DNA from: Nissolia schottii
Taxonomy: Eukaryota > Streptophyta > Magnoliopsida > Fabales > Fabaceae
NCBI GenBank assembly: GCA_003254905.1
Contig: QANU01002159.1
Span: 112,833-176,832, forward strand
Direction: 5' to 3'
DNA length: 64,000 nucleotides
Below, piece after piece: positions 1 to 10,375 of this stretch (positions are counted from its first letter, which is position 1; every line of letters begins with the position of its first letter). The position numbers and the translations under genes were made by a program. The notes below the pieces were generated by a model. The model had not been told where the DNA came from. It worked only from the letters and a program-made list of their open reading frames with translations, and ran no database searches.

Positions 1-868
1 TTTTTTTTTTTTTTTTCTTTAACTTGTCAAAGAACCTAATGTAGTAACATTTAAAAGAAAAAAGAAAAAAGAAAAAAGAAAAAAATTAGGTCTTTGATAC
101 CATAAAAATATTAAAAATCTCAAATTATTTTATTTTTATTCCTTAACTAATGTTATTAGATTACTATTAGATAAATGCTTTTTTTCTTTTAAAGTAGTTA
201 TTCATTTTTAATTATTTTATATCAACAGTCCATCACAGTTAATTAAATTTATAAAAGTTATTTAGCTGAAATATTATAGGCCCTATTGAAGAATTAAGGG
301 TTTGTAGCCAAAATTAATGATAGCAAAAAGTATTAATAATAAATTTAATTTTGATATGCTTTTAATTTATTAATTCTGTACATAATTTTTTTTCTATAAT
401 TATCGGTATCTAACTAACACTGGGTTATCAATCACATTTTATTCAAGAAATTGAAAGACCTATTTAATAGGGTAACATCTCCCATCACAATGGTTTCAAT
501 TAGAAGATTCCTCTAACGATTAAGGAAATAGAACTCCTTATCACTAAAAAAAAATTGGTGATGAGTCCTTACTGCTAATTAATATAAAAATATATAAAAG
601 AAAATTATAATTATAGTTTATATAGTTATTCAATATTATGTTGACACATTATTGAAATAATTTGTGGGTAATCTCCGTAATTGGGCGAATATGCAGAGAA
701 GATTTTTTCCCTACGAATAATGGATATGGATTTTTTAATACTCACTTGTTAAACAAGGTGGAGGCAAGGGTTACTCCCCTCGTACCTATGGGTACTCGAT
801 AAATAAAATACTTAAATTATTCTTAATTAAATAAATAAAACATTTTTATAACCTTAACTAAAACTTTA
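1..868. other. AT-rich intergenic DNA, no gene seen
   Basis: The window opens on a T-run and a purine-rich GAAAAAA microsatellite near 55-85. The rest is AT-rich with no credible reading frame or splice pattern. Nothing here can be assigned. Confidence 0.6.
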
Positions 869-1066
869 GGGCTAAGTTTGGTAGCAGGGGCAAGACATGA
901 GAATAGAAACAAAAGAATAAAAAAAATTGTATTTTCTATACTACATTAAAGTTAGGATAGAGATGACACATTTTTTTTTTCCAAGAGACACAAAATTGGG
1001 ACTTGAATGAACATAAATTTTCCATATATTTGTCTCTCTGTCTTATCTCTAGTACTAAACACAGCC
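869..1066. mobile_element. Small MITE-like inverted-repeat element
   Basis: A 198-bp segment begins GGGCTAAGTTTGGTA. Its last bases, reverse complemented, read GGCTGTGTTTAGTA, so the ends form imperfect terminal inverted repeats. It is flanked by TTA on the left and TAA on the right, so only a TA core is shared. There is no coding capacity. The end style recalls PIF/Harbinger-type (Tourist) MITEs, but the imperfect target duplication leaves the family open. Confidence 0.45.
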
Positions 1067-1884
1067 TAAGAGTATAGGAATATTAGTGATATAAAATTAA
1101 TTTTATTTTGTGTGTACTTAATAGGCTTTATACTAACTAGTAGGGATAGGCACAACTAATATTGAACAAGCAAATTTTAAATGTTTTTGGTCATTTTTGC
1201 AAAATCGGAGAATGAAAAAAATATTATTCATGGAGGTAGTTTGACAGTTTATATATGTAAGCAGTTATAGTATTAGAAAATTGCACATTATCAAAGAGTA
1301 TTAAGGGGTAAATTTGGAATAAAAATTGTGACCAAAAAGTGGTTGGAATGGGCCAACGGCTTTATTACTAGTATCAAGGTTATCAAAATCAAAAGCTCAC
1401 TCAAAAATGCTCAGAGCCTTGTGAAAACAAAGTGCAAAAGCAAAACATAAAAACGTAGATATTACTTATTATAAAGAAAATAATTTTAAAATAAAGTATA
1501 AACTTATTTGTATTGATATGTAAATATTTAAGTAATTTTGTAAACCTAAAATTACACAAATTTCATAACATATTGCGTTCAAAATTCACAAGTACAAAAA
1601 AAAGTGATTTCTACAATTAGCGTAATATAAAGTCTAGGTTTGCTGGATTACTCAAATTAAGGTTGAAGAATTGATGTAGTTTTCACTAAGACGTGTAACT
1701 CCACTTTGTCGCAACATGTGGCTCTTCTATGGTGGGATGGGTGGTTCATCTCTAGCAAGACATGATCCAGCTTAGGTGAGGGGTGGCGATGTGTGGATGA
1801 TCAGAGGGTTGGAGTAGAAAATGCAAGTGCAAACAGTGAATAGAGTTGTCAAGAGACTCAAAACATATTAGAGTATTAGGGTAC

Positions 1885-3292
1885 TGATCGGGGCATTTTA
1901 TCTCACATTTTAATACTCCATAATCAAACAATGCATCCTAAAAATATGCGGGTTTGATGATTAATTGATATGTTTCGCATATTGTCCTCTTATGTGCATT
2001 TTTGAGAAATCTATAGTTTAAGCACCATTTTTGAATGATTTAAATGTCTTGAGTAACCTATGCGTTTAAACATCTTGTGTTTGAGTTATTAGAATCACAA
2101 GTAATCAAGTGTTGGTGCAAGAAGTGGCAGAAAAGGTGTTAAGAATGGAAGAAAAGAGTGCAAAAAGGAGCAAACAACTCTCGGCAGTGCGCTAGAGCGG
2201 ATATAGAGGCGCTACAGTGCCCACCTACTACCGAGGTGTTGCAGCGCCCAATAATTGTCATGTTGCTGCAGCGCGTTTGGGGCGTTGCAGCGCGTGTCCG
2301 AACGCCAGATTTCGTCACCAGGACCTGAAATCCTAATTTAAATAGACATAGGGTGAAGGGAAAAGGAGACAACTTGACAGAACTTCACACAACTTCATAC
2401 TCTGCCTCCCAGACTAGTTTCTCTACAAATTTTCTTTATTTTTCCAACATCGTAGTTCTTTGTTAGTGATGCTTAGATAGTCTTTTTCCATTCGAATATT
2501 GTTGGAGCTCTCGCGATCATGTTCGAGTTCTTGCATGTTTGACTTCTTTTCTTGCCATTAATTTAATACAGGTTTTATTTACAATTTCAAATTTGTTTCT
2601 ATTTTCATTTGATTTATTCATTATGAGTTTTTATCCTCCACTCATGGAAGAGTAGTCCTATAATATCTTGCATGCGGTAATTTTAGGATTATGATTAATT
2701 GGAGGTTCTCTGCTTAATGATTATTTATAACTCATTCCATTCCTAATTAATAATATAGCGATTGCATGTTGTTGGTTAGAATTAATTCTAAATTGATAGA
2801 TCTTGACGATTGTAGGATTTAATAAATTAGGATTAGGGAGCCTTTGGGAACTAATCCAATTTGATTAGGTTGTGTAATTGGGAATTCAATTAATATAGGT
2901 TTTTGGTACTGAGATCTTAGTTGTTAATTCCTATATTAGTTAATGCTTAAGGGATTGACGATTGTAATCTTTTAAGTAAATTACACATTAGTTAGATATC
3001 TTTGACTAATGAAACATCCCTTTTATGAATAATTAGTTGAGTAATCGATGATAATTAATCATTGATCTATGAAAAATTGTATGCAGGATATTGCTTTTAG
3101 TTATTTGTTAATTTTCTTTCAATCAAATTCACCCAAGTTAAACCCCCAGTTTACTTTTACTTTAATCGATTCTAATTGCTTCCTTGAGATATGATCTAGG
3201 TTAGCCCATTTACTATTTTTTTGGGGGTTTGCTTAGTCTTATAAATTATTATTTCATCGCGCACTAGAATTGCGATGTTTTGGCGTGTGTCA
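1885..3292 (+). repeat. 5' LTR of a Ty3/gypsy retrotransposon
   Basis: About 1.4 kb running from TGATCGGGGC to TGTGTCA, giving the 5'-TG...CA-3' ends of an LTR. A diverged copy lies at 49860-51172, which fixes both ends independently. A TATA-like AATTTAAATAG lies near 2335, and a GC-rich stretch at 2185-2300 repeats GCGCTACAGTGC / GCAGCGC words. A degenerate primer-binding site follows at once, so this is the 5' LTR. No partner 3' LTR was found in the same orientation nearby. Confidence 0.75.
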
Positions 3293-3296
3293 AATT

Positions 3297-3314
3297 TAGC
3301 GCCGTTATTGGGGA
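3297..3314 (+). other. Degenerate retrotransposon primer-binding site
   Basis: TAGCGCCGTTATTGGGGA begins four bases after the LTR end. It resembles the TGGCGCCGTTGCCGGGGA site typical of Athila-type plant gypsy elements, with three mismatches. This sets the orientation (+) and agrees with the gag remnant downstream. Confidence 0.7.
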
Positions 3315-3537
3315 AGCAATTTGACCAATTCTTTTTTCTTTTTATGATTTATTCTTTATCTTTTTTCTTTTTATCATTTGATTTTAGTTTATTCTTTATT
3401 TTCTTGCTTTTGTTCTTTTTTTAAAAAAATTAATTTTTTTTTTTGCTCTTGCCCCTAAAAAAAAGGGGGGAAAAAGAGTTTTTCTAGTTTAAGTTTCACA
3501 TTTAAATTTCCTTTGGTTCCCGTGGACGCCTCATTCT

Positions 3538-3665
3538 TTGCCTGATCCCACATTAGTCAATTTTGATCCTAAAATTGAAAGAACGCTAAGGTCTATTAGG
3601 CAAGAAAGGAGGCAACAACGGGAACCCGCTTTTGTTACTAATTTATTTATTCCTGTGGCAGGTAC
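3538..3665 (+). pseudogene. Truncated gag start of a gypsy retrotransposon
   Basis: The frame reads LPDPTLVNFDPKIERTLRSI and continues RQERRQQREP. This resembles the N terminus of gag in Athila-like plant gypsy elements, where an FDPEIERTLR-like stretch is common. Only about 43 codons remain before the hAT-like element starts at 3666. The rest of gag and all of pol are absent, so this is a dead remnant. The family assignment is recall-based; the LTR and primer-binding site just upstream support it. Confidence 0.6.
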
Positions 3666-3841
3666 TAAGGGTGTTCATGGGCCGGGTTGGCCTATACCCG
3701 AACCCGGCCCTATATTTAGACCGGGTCAATTTTGAGGACCCGGACCCGACCCTAAACCCGATAGGCCCGATCATTTTTGGGCCAAGTTAAAACTCGGGTT
3801 TAGACCGGGCCAAAGCGGGCCAAAACAAGCCAAAACGTTTT

Positions 3842-4100
3842 GATTGCAGCAGAAATTCAGATTGCAGATTGCAGAAATTACAGCAAAATTACAGATTGCA
3901 GAAATTACAGCAGGATTGCAGAATTACAGCAGATATATTGCAGAAATTAACTCCTCATTGTCAGTAGAATTACATCAGAATTACACCAGAATTGCACCAG
4001 AATTACAGCAGATTATTGCATAATTGCAGAAATTGCAGCAGAATTGTTTAGATATTGCAGGTTGCAGCAGAATTGCAGCCGAAATTACAAAATAGCAGAA
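3842..4100. repeat. Degenerate GAATTGCAGCA tandem array
   Basis: Variants of GCAGAAATTACAGCA, GAATTGCAGCA and GATTGCAGAAATT recur through about 260 bp with irregular spacing. The array lies in the 5' part of hAT-like copy 1 and looks like a sub-terminal repeat cluster. There is no coding potential. Confidence 0.7.
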
Positions 4101-4980
4101 ATTGAAAGCATGCAAAAGAACAAAAATTCAGCCCAATGAGACAGACTGGCTTCACTAAATAAATACCAAAGCAGACACATAATCAGTGTATTGATGCTTT
4201 CCTGTTTGGGAAAACATGCAGAATGAAATTCCATAAGAAACATACGAGATACAATCAGGGCATTAAGATGAATATATCCGAACTAGGAATTTATCAGGCA
4301 AAACTCCATTTATCTGGTGACAAATCATAGCCTAATGTCAATGCCTACATTTTGCAACAAAACAAGCACAATGTACAATGCATAGCAGTCATCTACTCTA
4401 ATAGCTTCCAGCTTAACTTGTTAGAACTTCGAGGAAAGCTATCCTCAATCATATAGGTCATTATAAAATGGATTCTATGCCTACACCAGTTTATGGGTAC
4501 ACAAGTATTGCTAAGGAGTAAGGATTAACTTAATAGAGTGCATGACCATAAATTTTATTACATAAAAAAATTATCCATCTCCAAATGGAATGACTATCAG
4601 CAGATCATTGAAATTCACTTGCAAATATAACCGCCTAAGTTTCATTAAAATAAATAAATAAGCTGGACTGGTGTGAGGTTTATTACTAATACAGTTGGAA
4701 TGGAAGCACCACAGTTTAAAATAACAGAGTCAAGATACATCAAAAAGTCATGCTACCAAGATGAGATGCAAAATAAAACACCACCACCACCCGAAATGGA
4801 GTGATCTCAAAGATCTTGCAAAATTATTCGGAAATGGTAAGTCTGGTATAAGCCACAGCTAACCTCATATCCAAGCAATCATTGATCATCACTCATCAGA
4901 ATTTTCATCCAAAAATGACGAAGAAAAAAGGGAAACAAAAAACAAAAAGCAATCAAATTACACTGAAACAGTGGCTTACC
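4101..4980. other. Unassigned interior of hAT-like element
   Basis: About 880 bp of moderately AT-rich sequence with no matching part in hAT copy 2. It lacks the sub-terminal GC-rich motifs and could be captured host sequence, for example an antisense 3'UTR. I recognise no protein in any frame. Confidence 0.35.
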
Positions 4981-4990
4981 AAGGGAAGAC

Positions 4991-5056
4991 GAGCGCGCGG
5001 CGAGGCGAGGCGAGGCGAGGCGAGGGAGGCGAAGGAGGCGAGGCGAGGCGAGGCGA
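4991..5056. repeat. GCGAG-type GC-rich minisatellite
   Basis: Tandem GGCGA / GCGAG pentamers with interspersed GGAGGCGAAG units occupy about 65 bp. Short open frames across it are low-complexity artefacts of the repeat. Confidence 0.85.
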
Positions 5057-5457
5057 GGGTTTAGGGTCTGAATTATGCGTCTCTGAAGATGAACTCTCAA
5101 TTTCAGAAGTGAAAATTGAGAAAAGTGAGATGAGGGCAAGTGAGTGGGCTAGTGAGATGAGGGCTAGTTGAGACAAGCCACTGAAGAAAGACATTTGGGC
5201 TGTTTAATAAAATTGGGCTGAGAAAAACAATTGGGCTGAAAGACATGGGAAAAAAAATGGACCAGAAGTGCAGAACCTATGGGAATAAATTGTAATTATG
5301 AAAGAAAAAAATAAAAAAATGTATAATAGTATAGTATACGGGCCGCCGGGCCGGGTGGCCCGAGGTTAGACCCAAACCCGGTGTGAATTACAATCGAATT
5401 TTTTTCTTAAAGTTTTTTTTGAAATTGGGTCCGATTCGGCCCGAATGCTTCAGACCG

Positions 5458-5651
5458 GTCCGTGTTGCGGGGCGGACCGGGTTATGAACACACCTAGTAT
5501 TTTCCATTACAATTTACTTAAAAAAAAAAGGGGATGTTTAACTATTTTTNCTTTGGACCAGTCCGTGTTGCGAGGCGGACTGGGTTATGAACACACCTAG
5601 TATTTTCCATTACAATTTACTTTTAAAAAAAAGGGATGTTTAACTATTTTT
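5458..5651. repeat. Tandem duplication of about 92 bp flanking an N
   Basis: Sequence at 5458-5549 (GTCCGTGTTGCG through AACTATTTTT) is repeated at 5561-5651, an offset of 103 bp. The two copies differ at only a few bases and in A-run length. A single undetermined base at 5550 sits between them. It could be a true duplication of the hAT right end or a gap-closing artefact. Confidence 0.8.
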
Positions 5652-5906
5652 AAAAACTAAATAATATGATGAGACTAAATACAGTGCCTGCTGTATTCAA
5701 GAGCATGGTGTATTTAAATGAGGAGAATATTTATGAAAAAAGAAAAAAGAAGCACAATTACGTATCAGGCTCAAACTGAAACTCTGGATCAAAGCGTAAT
5801 TTCAGTTCCCCTATGCAAAATATCTGCTTGAAATTACATGCCGCACCTAGCACCTGAACATACGAAACATCCAGAGAGCGGGGACAAAAATGTAATTCCA
5901 TCTTCT

Positions 5907-5960
5907 CACGTGCCAGTTCGCGTAGCTTAGTTATTATTCTGTTTACCTATATTATATTCT
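5907..5960 (+). promoter_or_regulatory. Probable eRF1 core promoter: G-box and TATA-like box
   Basis: A perfect CACGTG palindrome (G-box core) lies at 5907-5912, and an AT-rich TATATTATATTC lies near 5949-5960. A pyrimidine-rich leader with CTCTCTTTCTCTCTCTCGC follows at about 6010-6035. This order fits a plant core promoter feeding the non-coding first exon of eRF1. The transcription start is inferred, not seen. Confidence 0.45.
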
Positions 5961-6077
5961 CACACCCTTACAATCTTCCATCCGCAGCTACACTCAAACC
6001 CTCATACCTTCTCTCTTTCTCTCTCTCGCAGCTCGCCGTCACAGCCGCCTCCCTCTTTGTTCGCCAATCTTCTGTGT

Positions 6078-7174
6078 AAGCATCAACCGACACCTCTTAT
6101 TCCTTTTATTTTTCTTCTTCTTTCAGTTTTGTTTACGTTAGGTGTTTTTTGTGCCTTGTTTGTATGTAGTTAACTGGTTATATAAGCCGTAGCCGTCATC
6201 AGTCTTCTGTATATGTTTTTCTTAGTGGGTCTGATGATTGTTTTTTCCCCCAATTTTTATGAACCCTAATTGTGAAATTGGGGAAATTGTTTTTGAGAAC
6301 CTTAATTATATAATTAGGAATTTTCAGTGATGATTGATGTGGTGTTTCCGATGCACTTCGGATGCAAATTCTGAATGGATTTTCATTAAAATAAAAATCA
6401 TTATTGCTTGCCTATGATTACAATGCTCTCGAATTGGAACTGATGGTAAATGATAGATGTATATATTTCGTGCTTGCAAATTATAGTTTTGACTTTCGAA
6501 TTGCTTTCTCGTTGATTTTCGGAAGCCACTGTATGTGCGCGAGAGTTATGTTTTCATGTAAGATCATGTTTTTGTCTTTATGTGCCGAAAGAAATTACCT
6601 GAAGTGGCGAAAAACAGATATTCAGTGAAGGTATATTCTATTTTATATCAAGTTTTTTTGTGATGGTTTATGTGGTGTGGATTTTCTTTTTTATTTGCAA
6701 CTTGGTGCGAGGGAGAAGATAATAATGAAGAAAACGAGAAACAGGAATCGTTTTTATCTTAATATTTATTTATTTTGGATTTTTTAAGTGCGCCTGAGTC
6801 CCCTTGGTTTGTATTAGTTTATTAGTTTGTGTGAGCCTTTGTGGATAAAAAATACCTGTTTTGTCCTGGTTTATGGAATTTTGTGAGGAAAAAAAAAGTA
6901 TAGATGGAAATCTGCATTAGATCCTATGAATACTTTTTCATCTAATGCATGCATCGTAATAGAACAAGTGGAACCTTGTATCTTTTGTTTTTCTTCTTTT
7001 GGGAAGGATGTAAGCGAGCCGGGATTAGTCGGATGGCTTGATTTACAACTGTGATTTTTCATTGATTTTGTTTGGCTGATTATCGCGCTTTCAACCTGAT
7101 GCTTTTGAGCATTTATCAGTTTGTTTTTCATCTATACAAATTTTGCTTATTTGTTCCTACTAACTCCTTCCTAG
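6078..7174 (+). other. 5'UTR intron of eRF1
   Basis: The leader ends CTTCTGT and is followed by the donor GTAAGC at 6078. A T-rich tract and the acceptor CTTCCTAG end at 7174, 25 bases before the eRF1 ATG. Length is 1097 bp. T-rich composition and a lack of frames agree with an intron. Long 5'UTR introns are common in highly expressed plant housekeeping genes. Confidence 0.75.
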
Positions 7175-7199
7175 GTTATTGGCCAACAATTGTTTGAAG

Positions 7200-8510
7200 A
7201 TGGCTGATGGTCATGAGACTGATAAGAACATTGAGGTATGGAAGATTAAGAAATTGATCAAAGCTCTTGAGGCTGCTAGAGGAAATGGGACGAGTATGAT
7301 TTCCCTTATCATGCCCCCACGTGATCAAATATCTCGTGTTACCAAGATGCTTGGTGATGAGTTTGGAACTGCTTCAAACATCAAAAGCAGGGTTAATCGA
7401 CAATCTGTGCTTGGGGCAATCACTTCTGCCCAGCAGAGGCTTAAGCTTTATAACAAGGTTCCACCAAATGGGCTTGTTCTGTATACTGGCACAATTGTGA
7501 CTGAAGATGGGAAGGAAAAGAAGGTGACCATTGATTTTGAGCCTTTTAGACCTATCAACGCCTCCCTTTATCTCTGTGACAACAAGTTTCATACAGAGGC
7601 TCTAAATGAGCTCCTGGAATCAGATGACAAGTTTGGATTTATCGTCATGGACGGCAATGGTACCCTGTTTGGGACCCTTAGTGGTAACACAAGAGAGGTT
7701 CTTCATAAATTTAGTGTGGATCTCCCAAAGAAACATGGAAGAGGAGGGCAATCAGCTCTACGATTTGCTCGTCTTCGCATGGAGAAGCGTCATAACTACG
7801 TGAGGAAGACTGCTGAGCTTGCCACCCAGTTTTATATCAATCCTTCTACCAGCCAGCCAAATGTTTCTGGGTTGATACTTGCTGGTTCAGCTGATTTCAA
7901 AACCGAGCTTAGTCAGTCAGATATGTTTGATCCTCGACTTCAGGCAAAAATCCTTAACGTTGTAGATGTATCCTATGGAGGGGAGAATGGGTTTAATCAG
8001 GCTATCGAACTGTCTGCTGAGATTCTGTCCAATGTGAAGTTTATCCAGGAGAAACGCTTGATTGGGAAATATTTTGAGGAAATTAGCCAAGATACTGGAA
8101 AATATGTTTTTGGGGTTGATGATACTCTGAAAGCTTTGGAGATGGGAGCTGTTGAGACACTTATTGTCTGGGAAAATCTGGATATGAATAGGTTTGTCTT
8201 AAAAAATGGTTCAACTGGTGAGGTTATCATTCAGCACTTTAACAAGGAACAGGAGGCCAACCAGAGCAATTTTCGGGATCCTGCAACCAATGCTGATTAT
8301 GAGGTTCAGGAAAAGATGTCTCTGCTTGAGTGGTTTGCAAATGAATACAAACGATTTGGTTGCACTCTTGAGTTTGTCACAAATAAATCACAAGAGGGTT
8401 CACAGTTTTGCCGAGGTTTTGGTGGAATAGGTGGGATCTTGCGTTACCAGCTTGACATGAGGACATTTGATGAGTTCTCTGATGATGGAGGTGTGTGCGA
8501 TTCAGAATAG
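7200..8510 (+). CDS. ERF1: Eukaryotic peptide chain release factor subunit 1 (eRF1)
   Basis: eRF1 recognises all three stop codons in the ribosomal A site and triggers peptidyl-tRNA hydrolysis, working with the GTPase eRF3 in the cytosol. The intronless 436-codon frame starts at ATG 7200 ([10 protein letters not shown]), the first ATG after the 5'UTR acceptor. An upstream in-frame TTG was rejected as a start. Decoding motifs in the N domain are GTS at residues 30-32, NIKS at 60-63 and YxCxxxF at 124-130. The catalytic GGQ is at 182-184 inside [10 protein letters not shown]. The M and C domains follow and end in an acidic DEFSDDGG tail, so the protein is full length and matches the usual plant size of about 435 residues. 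No key residue is missing. The stop is UAG in a leaky context (CAA UCA), and the frame continues downstream; see the next entries. Confidence 0.98.
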   Translation: MADGHETDKNIEVWKIKKLIKALEAARGNGTSMISLIMPPRDQISRVTKMLGDEFGTASNIKSRVNRQSVLGAITSAQQRLKLYNKVPPNGLVLYTGTIVTEDGKEKKVTIDFEPFRPINASLYLCDNKFHTEALNELLESDDKFGFIVMDGNGTLFGTLSGNTREVLHKFSVDLPKKHGRGGQSALRFARLRMEKRHNYVRKTAELATQFYINPSTSQPNVSGLILAGSADFKTELSQSDMFDPRLQAKILNVVDVSYGGENGFNQAIELSAEILSNVKFIQEKRLIGKYFEEISQDTGKYVFGVDDTLKALEMGAVETLIVWENLDMNRFVLKNGSTGEVIIQHFNKEQEANQSNFRDPATNADYEVQEKMSLLEWFANEYKRFGCTLEFVTNKSQEGSQFCRGFGGIGGILRYQLDMRTFDEFSDDGGVCDSE

Positions 8511-8516
8511 CAATCA
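8508..8516 (+). promoter_or_regulatory. Readthrough-prone stop codon context (UAG CAA UCA)
   Basis: The eRF1 stop TAG at 8508-8510 is followed by CAA TCA. This fits the UAG-CAR-YYA consensus that drives stop-codon readthrough in tobacco mosaic virus and works in plant cells. The frame beyond the stop stays open to the end of the spliced extension. Low eRF1 activity would be expected to raise readthrough at this codon. The motif is seen directly; its activity here is inferred. Confidence 0.8.
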
Positions 8517-9537
8517 ATGAATTACTACCCATTGCTGGTGCAGGAAAAGGAGGTCCAAATAGCTGCACCAGTAAGTGCGGGGGTTGCACGTGCTGCAACT
8601 GCCGCTGCCGCTCCTCCTCCGGCTATGGTGTTGCATAGGAAGTTTGATGGCTTATCAAGGTTAGATTTGTTGTTGTTTCTCCTGCTTTAGTTTTTTTTTT
8701 TTTTTTAAGCATTTGTGTGATTTGAATTGTCTCTAATTCTTTGTTTTGCTATAGATAACTTCCTATGATAAGTTCCCTGTTGCAAATTTTTAAGCAGTTT
8801 CTTGATCCGCTTCCTTGTGTTGTGTTTTTTCAGATACTTTGCCTCAACAGTGCTTTCTGATCAGAGCTACTTTACTACGTGGTCTTCTTCCCCACTCTCT
8901 GGTGCCACCAATGCCAGCAACCTCACTCGCAACACCTGGTGAGAATCTGCCAAATACTCTTACATCATTTGTACTTTTCTGTTTGAGTTTTTTCTAAATA
9001 TTTCTGGTTTTTTGTCTTCCAGTGCCTCTGCTCTCGACTTGTGCTCAAAAAGGCAACAACAAAATTGTGCTTCCAAAAGAAACAACCTAGCATTAATGCA
9101 GGTTGGTACTTGAATGAGCTAATGCAGATCAATTCATTTACTTTTAATTTTCTTTCTTCCCTACATCTAGTCAACTGCTGAGAAACCAAGCATAGCTGTT
9201 GAGAACTGGCTGTCAAATTATACAAATCTTTGTCTAATTTCACAGATTTAGATTAAGATTACATTTTATATTTGAGTTGGTTAATACTAAATGATTCTTT
9301 CCTTTTAATTTGGGAGGTAGAATTACTTTTCTAACTGTTCTTTTGCTTTGAAACTAACTTGGTAAGTCTACTGTATTAGTTGCAAATTTTTATTCTAATA
9401 AGCTTAAATGGCAAACTTTCTTTTGTTTATATTGAAACTTTTGAGATTTTATGCAAATTGAATTTTCTTCTGCTTTGTAGGCTTTGTTGGATCTGTCTGT
9501 CCCTGTAATCCAGCAAAGTATTGATGAAGGAGATTAA
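8511..9537 (+). other. Spliced in-frame readthrough extension and NMD-type 3' introns of eRF1
   Basis: After the eRF1 stop the same frame continues in four exons: 8511-8659, 8834-8938, 9023-9101 and 9481-9537. Donors are GTTAGA, GTGAGA and GTTGGT; acceptors end TTTTTTCAG, TGTCTTCCAG and CTTTGTAG. Phases join as AG|A, TG|T and a clean codon break. The result is 129 codons ending in TAA. The peptide starts QSMNYYPLLV, has an Ala/Pro-rich stretch, then KFDGLSRYFAS, a Ser/Asn-rich middle, and ends LLDLSVPVIQQSIDEGD. I recognise no domain. Normally the region is 3'UTR: its first exon junction lies 149 nt after the stop, far enough to trigger nonsense-mediated decay. Readthrough would carry ribosomes past the junctions. 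A separate downstream gene is unlikely because the frame joins eRF1 with no break other than the TAG. Confidence 0.8.
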
Positions 9538-10300
9538 GCGTCATCCACTCAGTTATTCTTAGCCAAGAGGTACAATTTAATTTTGTTTCACATCTTTGCT
9601 TTTAATGAATAGAAAATAGCTCGTAGTTATAATTTGCAAGGTAAAGATGCTACTCTAGTTCCTTTTTTGTTGAGTGCTTTTGCCATTATCTTTTTACCAA
9701 CTTCTGTTTCCTGCTGATATTGTTTTATACTAGTAATGATGATGCTTTTTATCTATATATAATTGATGTCATTTAGTGACCATTTAATGTCATTGATTAA
9801 CTAATGTTCTTTGGAGTATTTCGTGCCAGTATGCTTATATGCTATATTCTTCTCTCCTATGTTGCTTATCCAATTTACATCGAGACATATTTTTGTAGGC
9901 AGGGTTCATAATCTGCCATTGTATGGGTTCAAAAGGTATGGCACTGCCTAGTACTTTCACGTGCCTAGTTGAATAATTGCATTTACATGGTTTTGTAGGT
10001 GGATCCAGAAATTTTCAAGTTTGTGGTTCTTCAAGGATCTTGAGCTTGTGCATCCCTTGCGTCGATGGCTTATATAATTTATATGTTAAATTATGGTTAA
10101 ACCTTATGCATTCGAAACTCTGCAGTGGTGATGACTGATATTATTGTTTTCTTGGTACTGTACTCGTGGTGTGCTTCTATTAATTATATGACTTAAGGTT
10201 GATAGATTGCTTGATGGTGTGTGATTTTAGGAGACTTCTGGTTCCTTATTACTATTAAATTATATAAAACTTTATTTCATGTTTTGTACTTTGGAATGCT
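9538..10300 (+). other. Distal eRF1 3'UTR with two further possible introns
   Basis: Beyond the TAA, a donor AGAG|GTACAA at 9569/9570 and an acceptor TTTTTGTAG ending at 9898 could define an intron. A 37-nt exon (9899-9935, ending CAAAAG|GTATGG) and another acceptor TTTTGTAG ending at 9998 could define a second. The exon from 9999 would carry the polyadenylation region. No clear AATAAA was fixed. These introns are less certain than the three before the TAA. Confidence 0.4.
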
Positions 10301-10375
10301 GGGATTTGTTCGGGATTTGTTGTTTGATGGTTTTTGAAACTTTAATCGTCAGTTATTTTTTCTTGATTTATATGA
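10256..10375 (+). repeat. Copy A of a direct repeat flanking the transposon block
   Basis: CATGTTTTGTACTTTGGAATG and, further on, ATGGTTTTTGAAAC followed by a T-rich run are found again in the same order at 17505-17620. The repeat lies at the distal end of the eRF1 transcription unit. It is not a recognised transposon end. Confidence 0.65.

Larger units (their letters stand above)
3666..5496. mobile_element. Non-autonomous hAT-like element, copy 1
   Basis: The left end TAAGGGTGTTCATGGGCC and the right end, which reverse complements to TAGGTGTGTTCATAACC, form terminal inverted repeats. About 180 bp inside each end matches the element at 13937-17368, with GC-rich runs of CCCGGCCC / GACCCGG. 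No transposase is seen. Flanking 8-mers differ (GCAGGTAC against GTATTTTC), so the target duplication is lost. The interior holds a GCAG/AATT-rich array and a GCGAG minisatellite. The right end is repeated 103 bp downstream, next to the N. Confidence 0.7.

Noticed and set aside
7179..7199. Upstream in-frame extension of eRF1 by seven codons
   Set aside because: It starts at TTG, not ATG. The first ATG at 7200 gives [10 protein letters not shown] and the usual length, with all motifs at expected positions.
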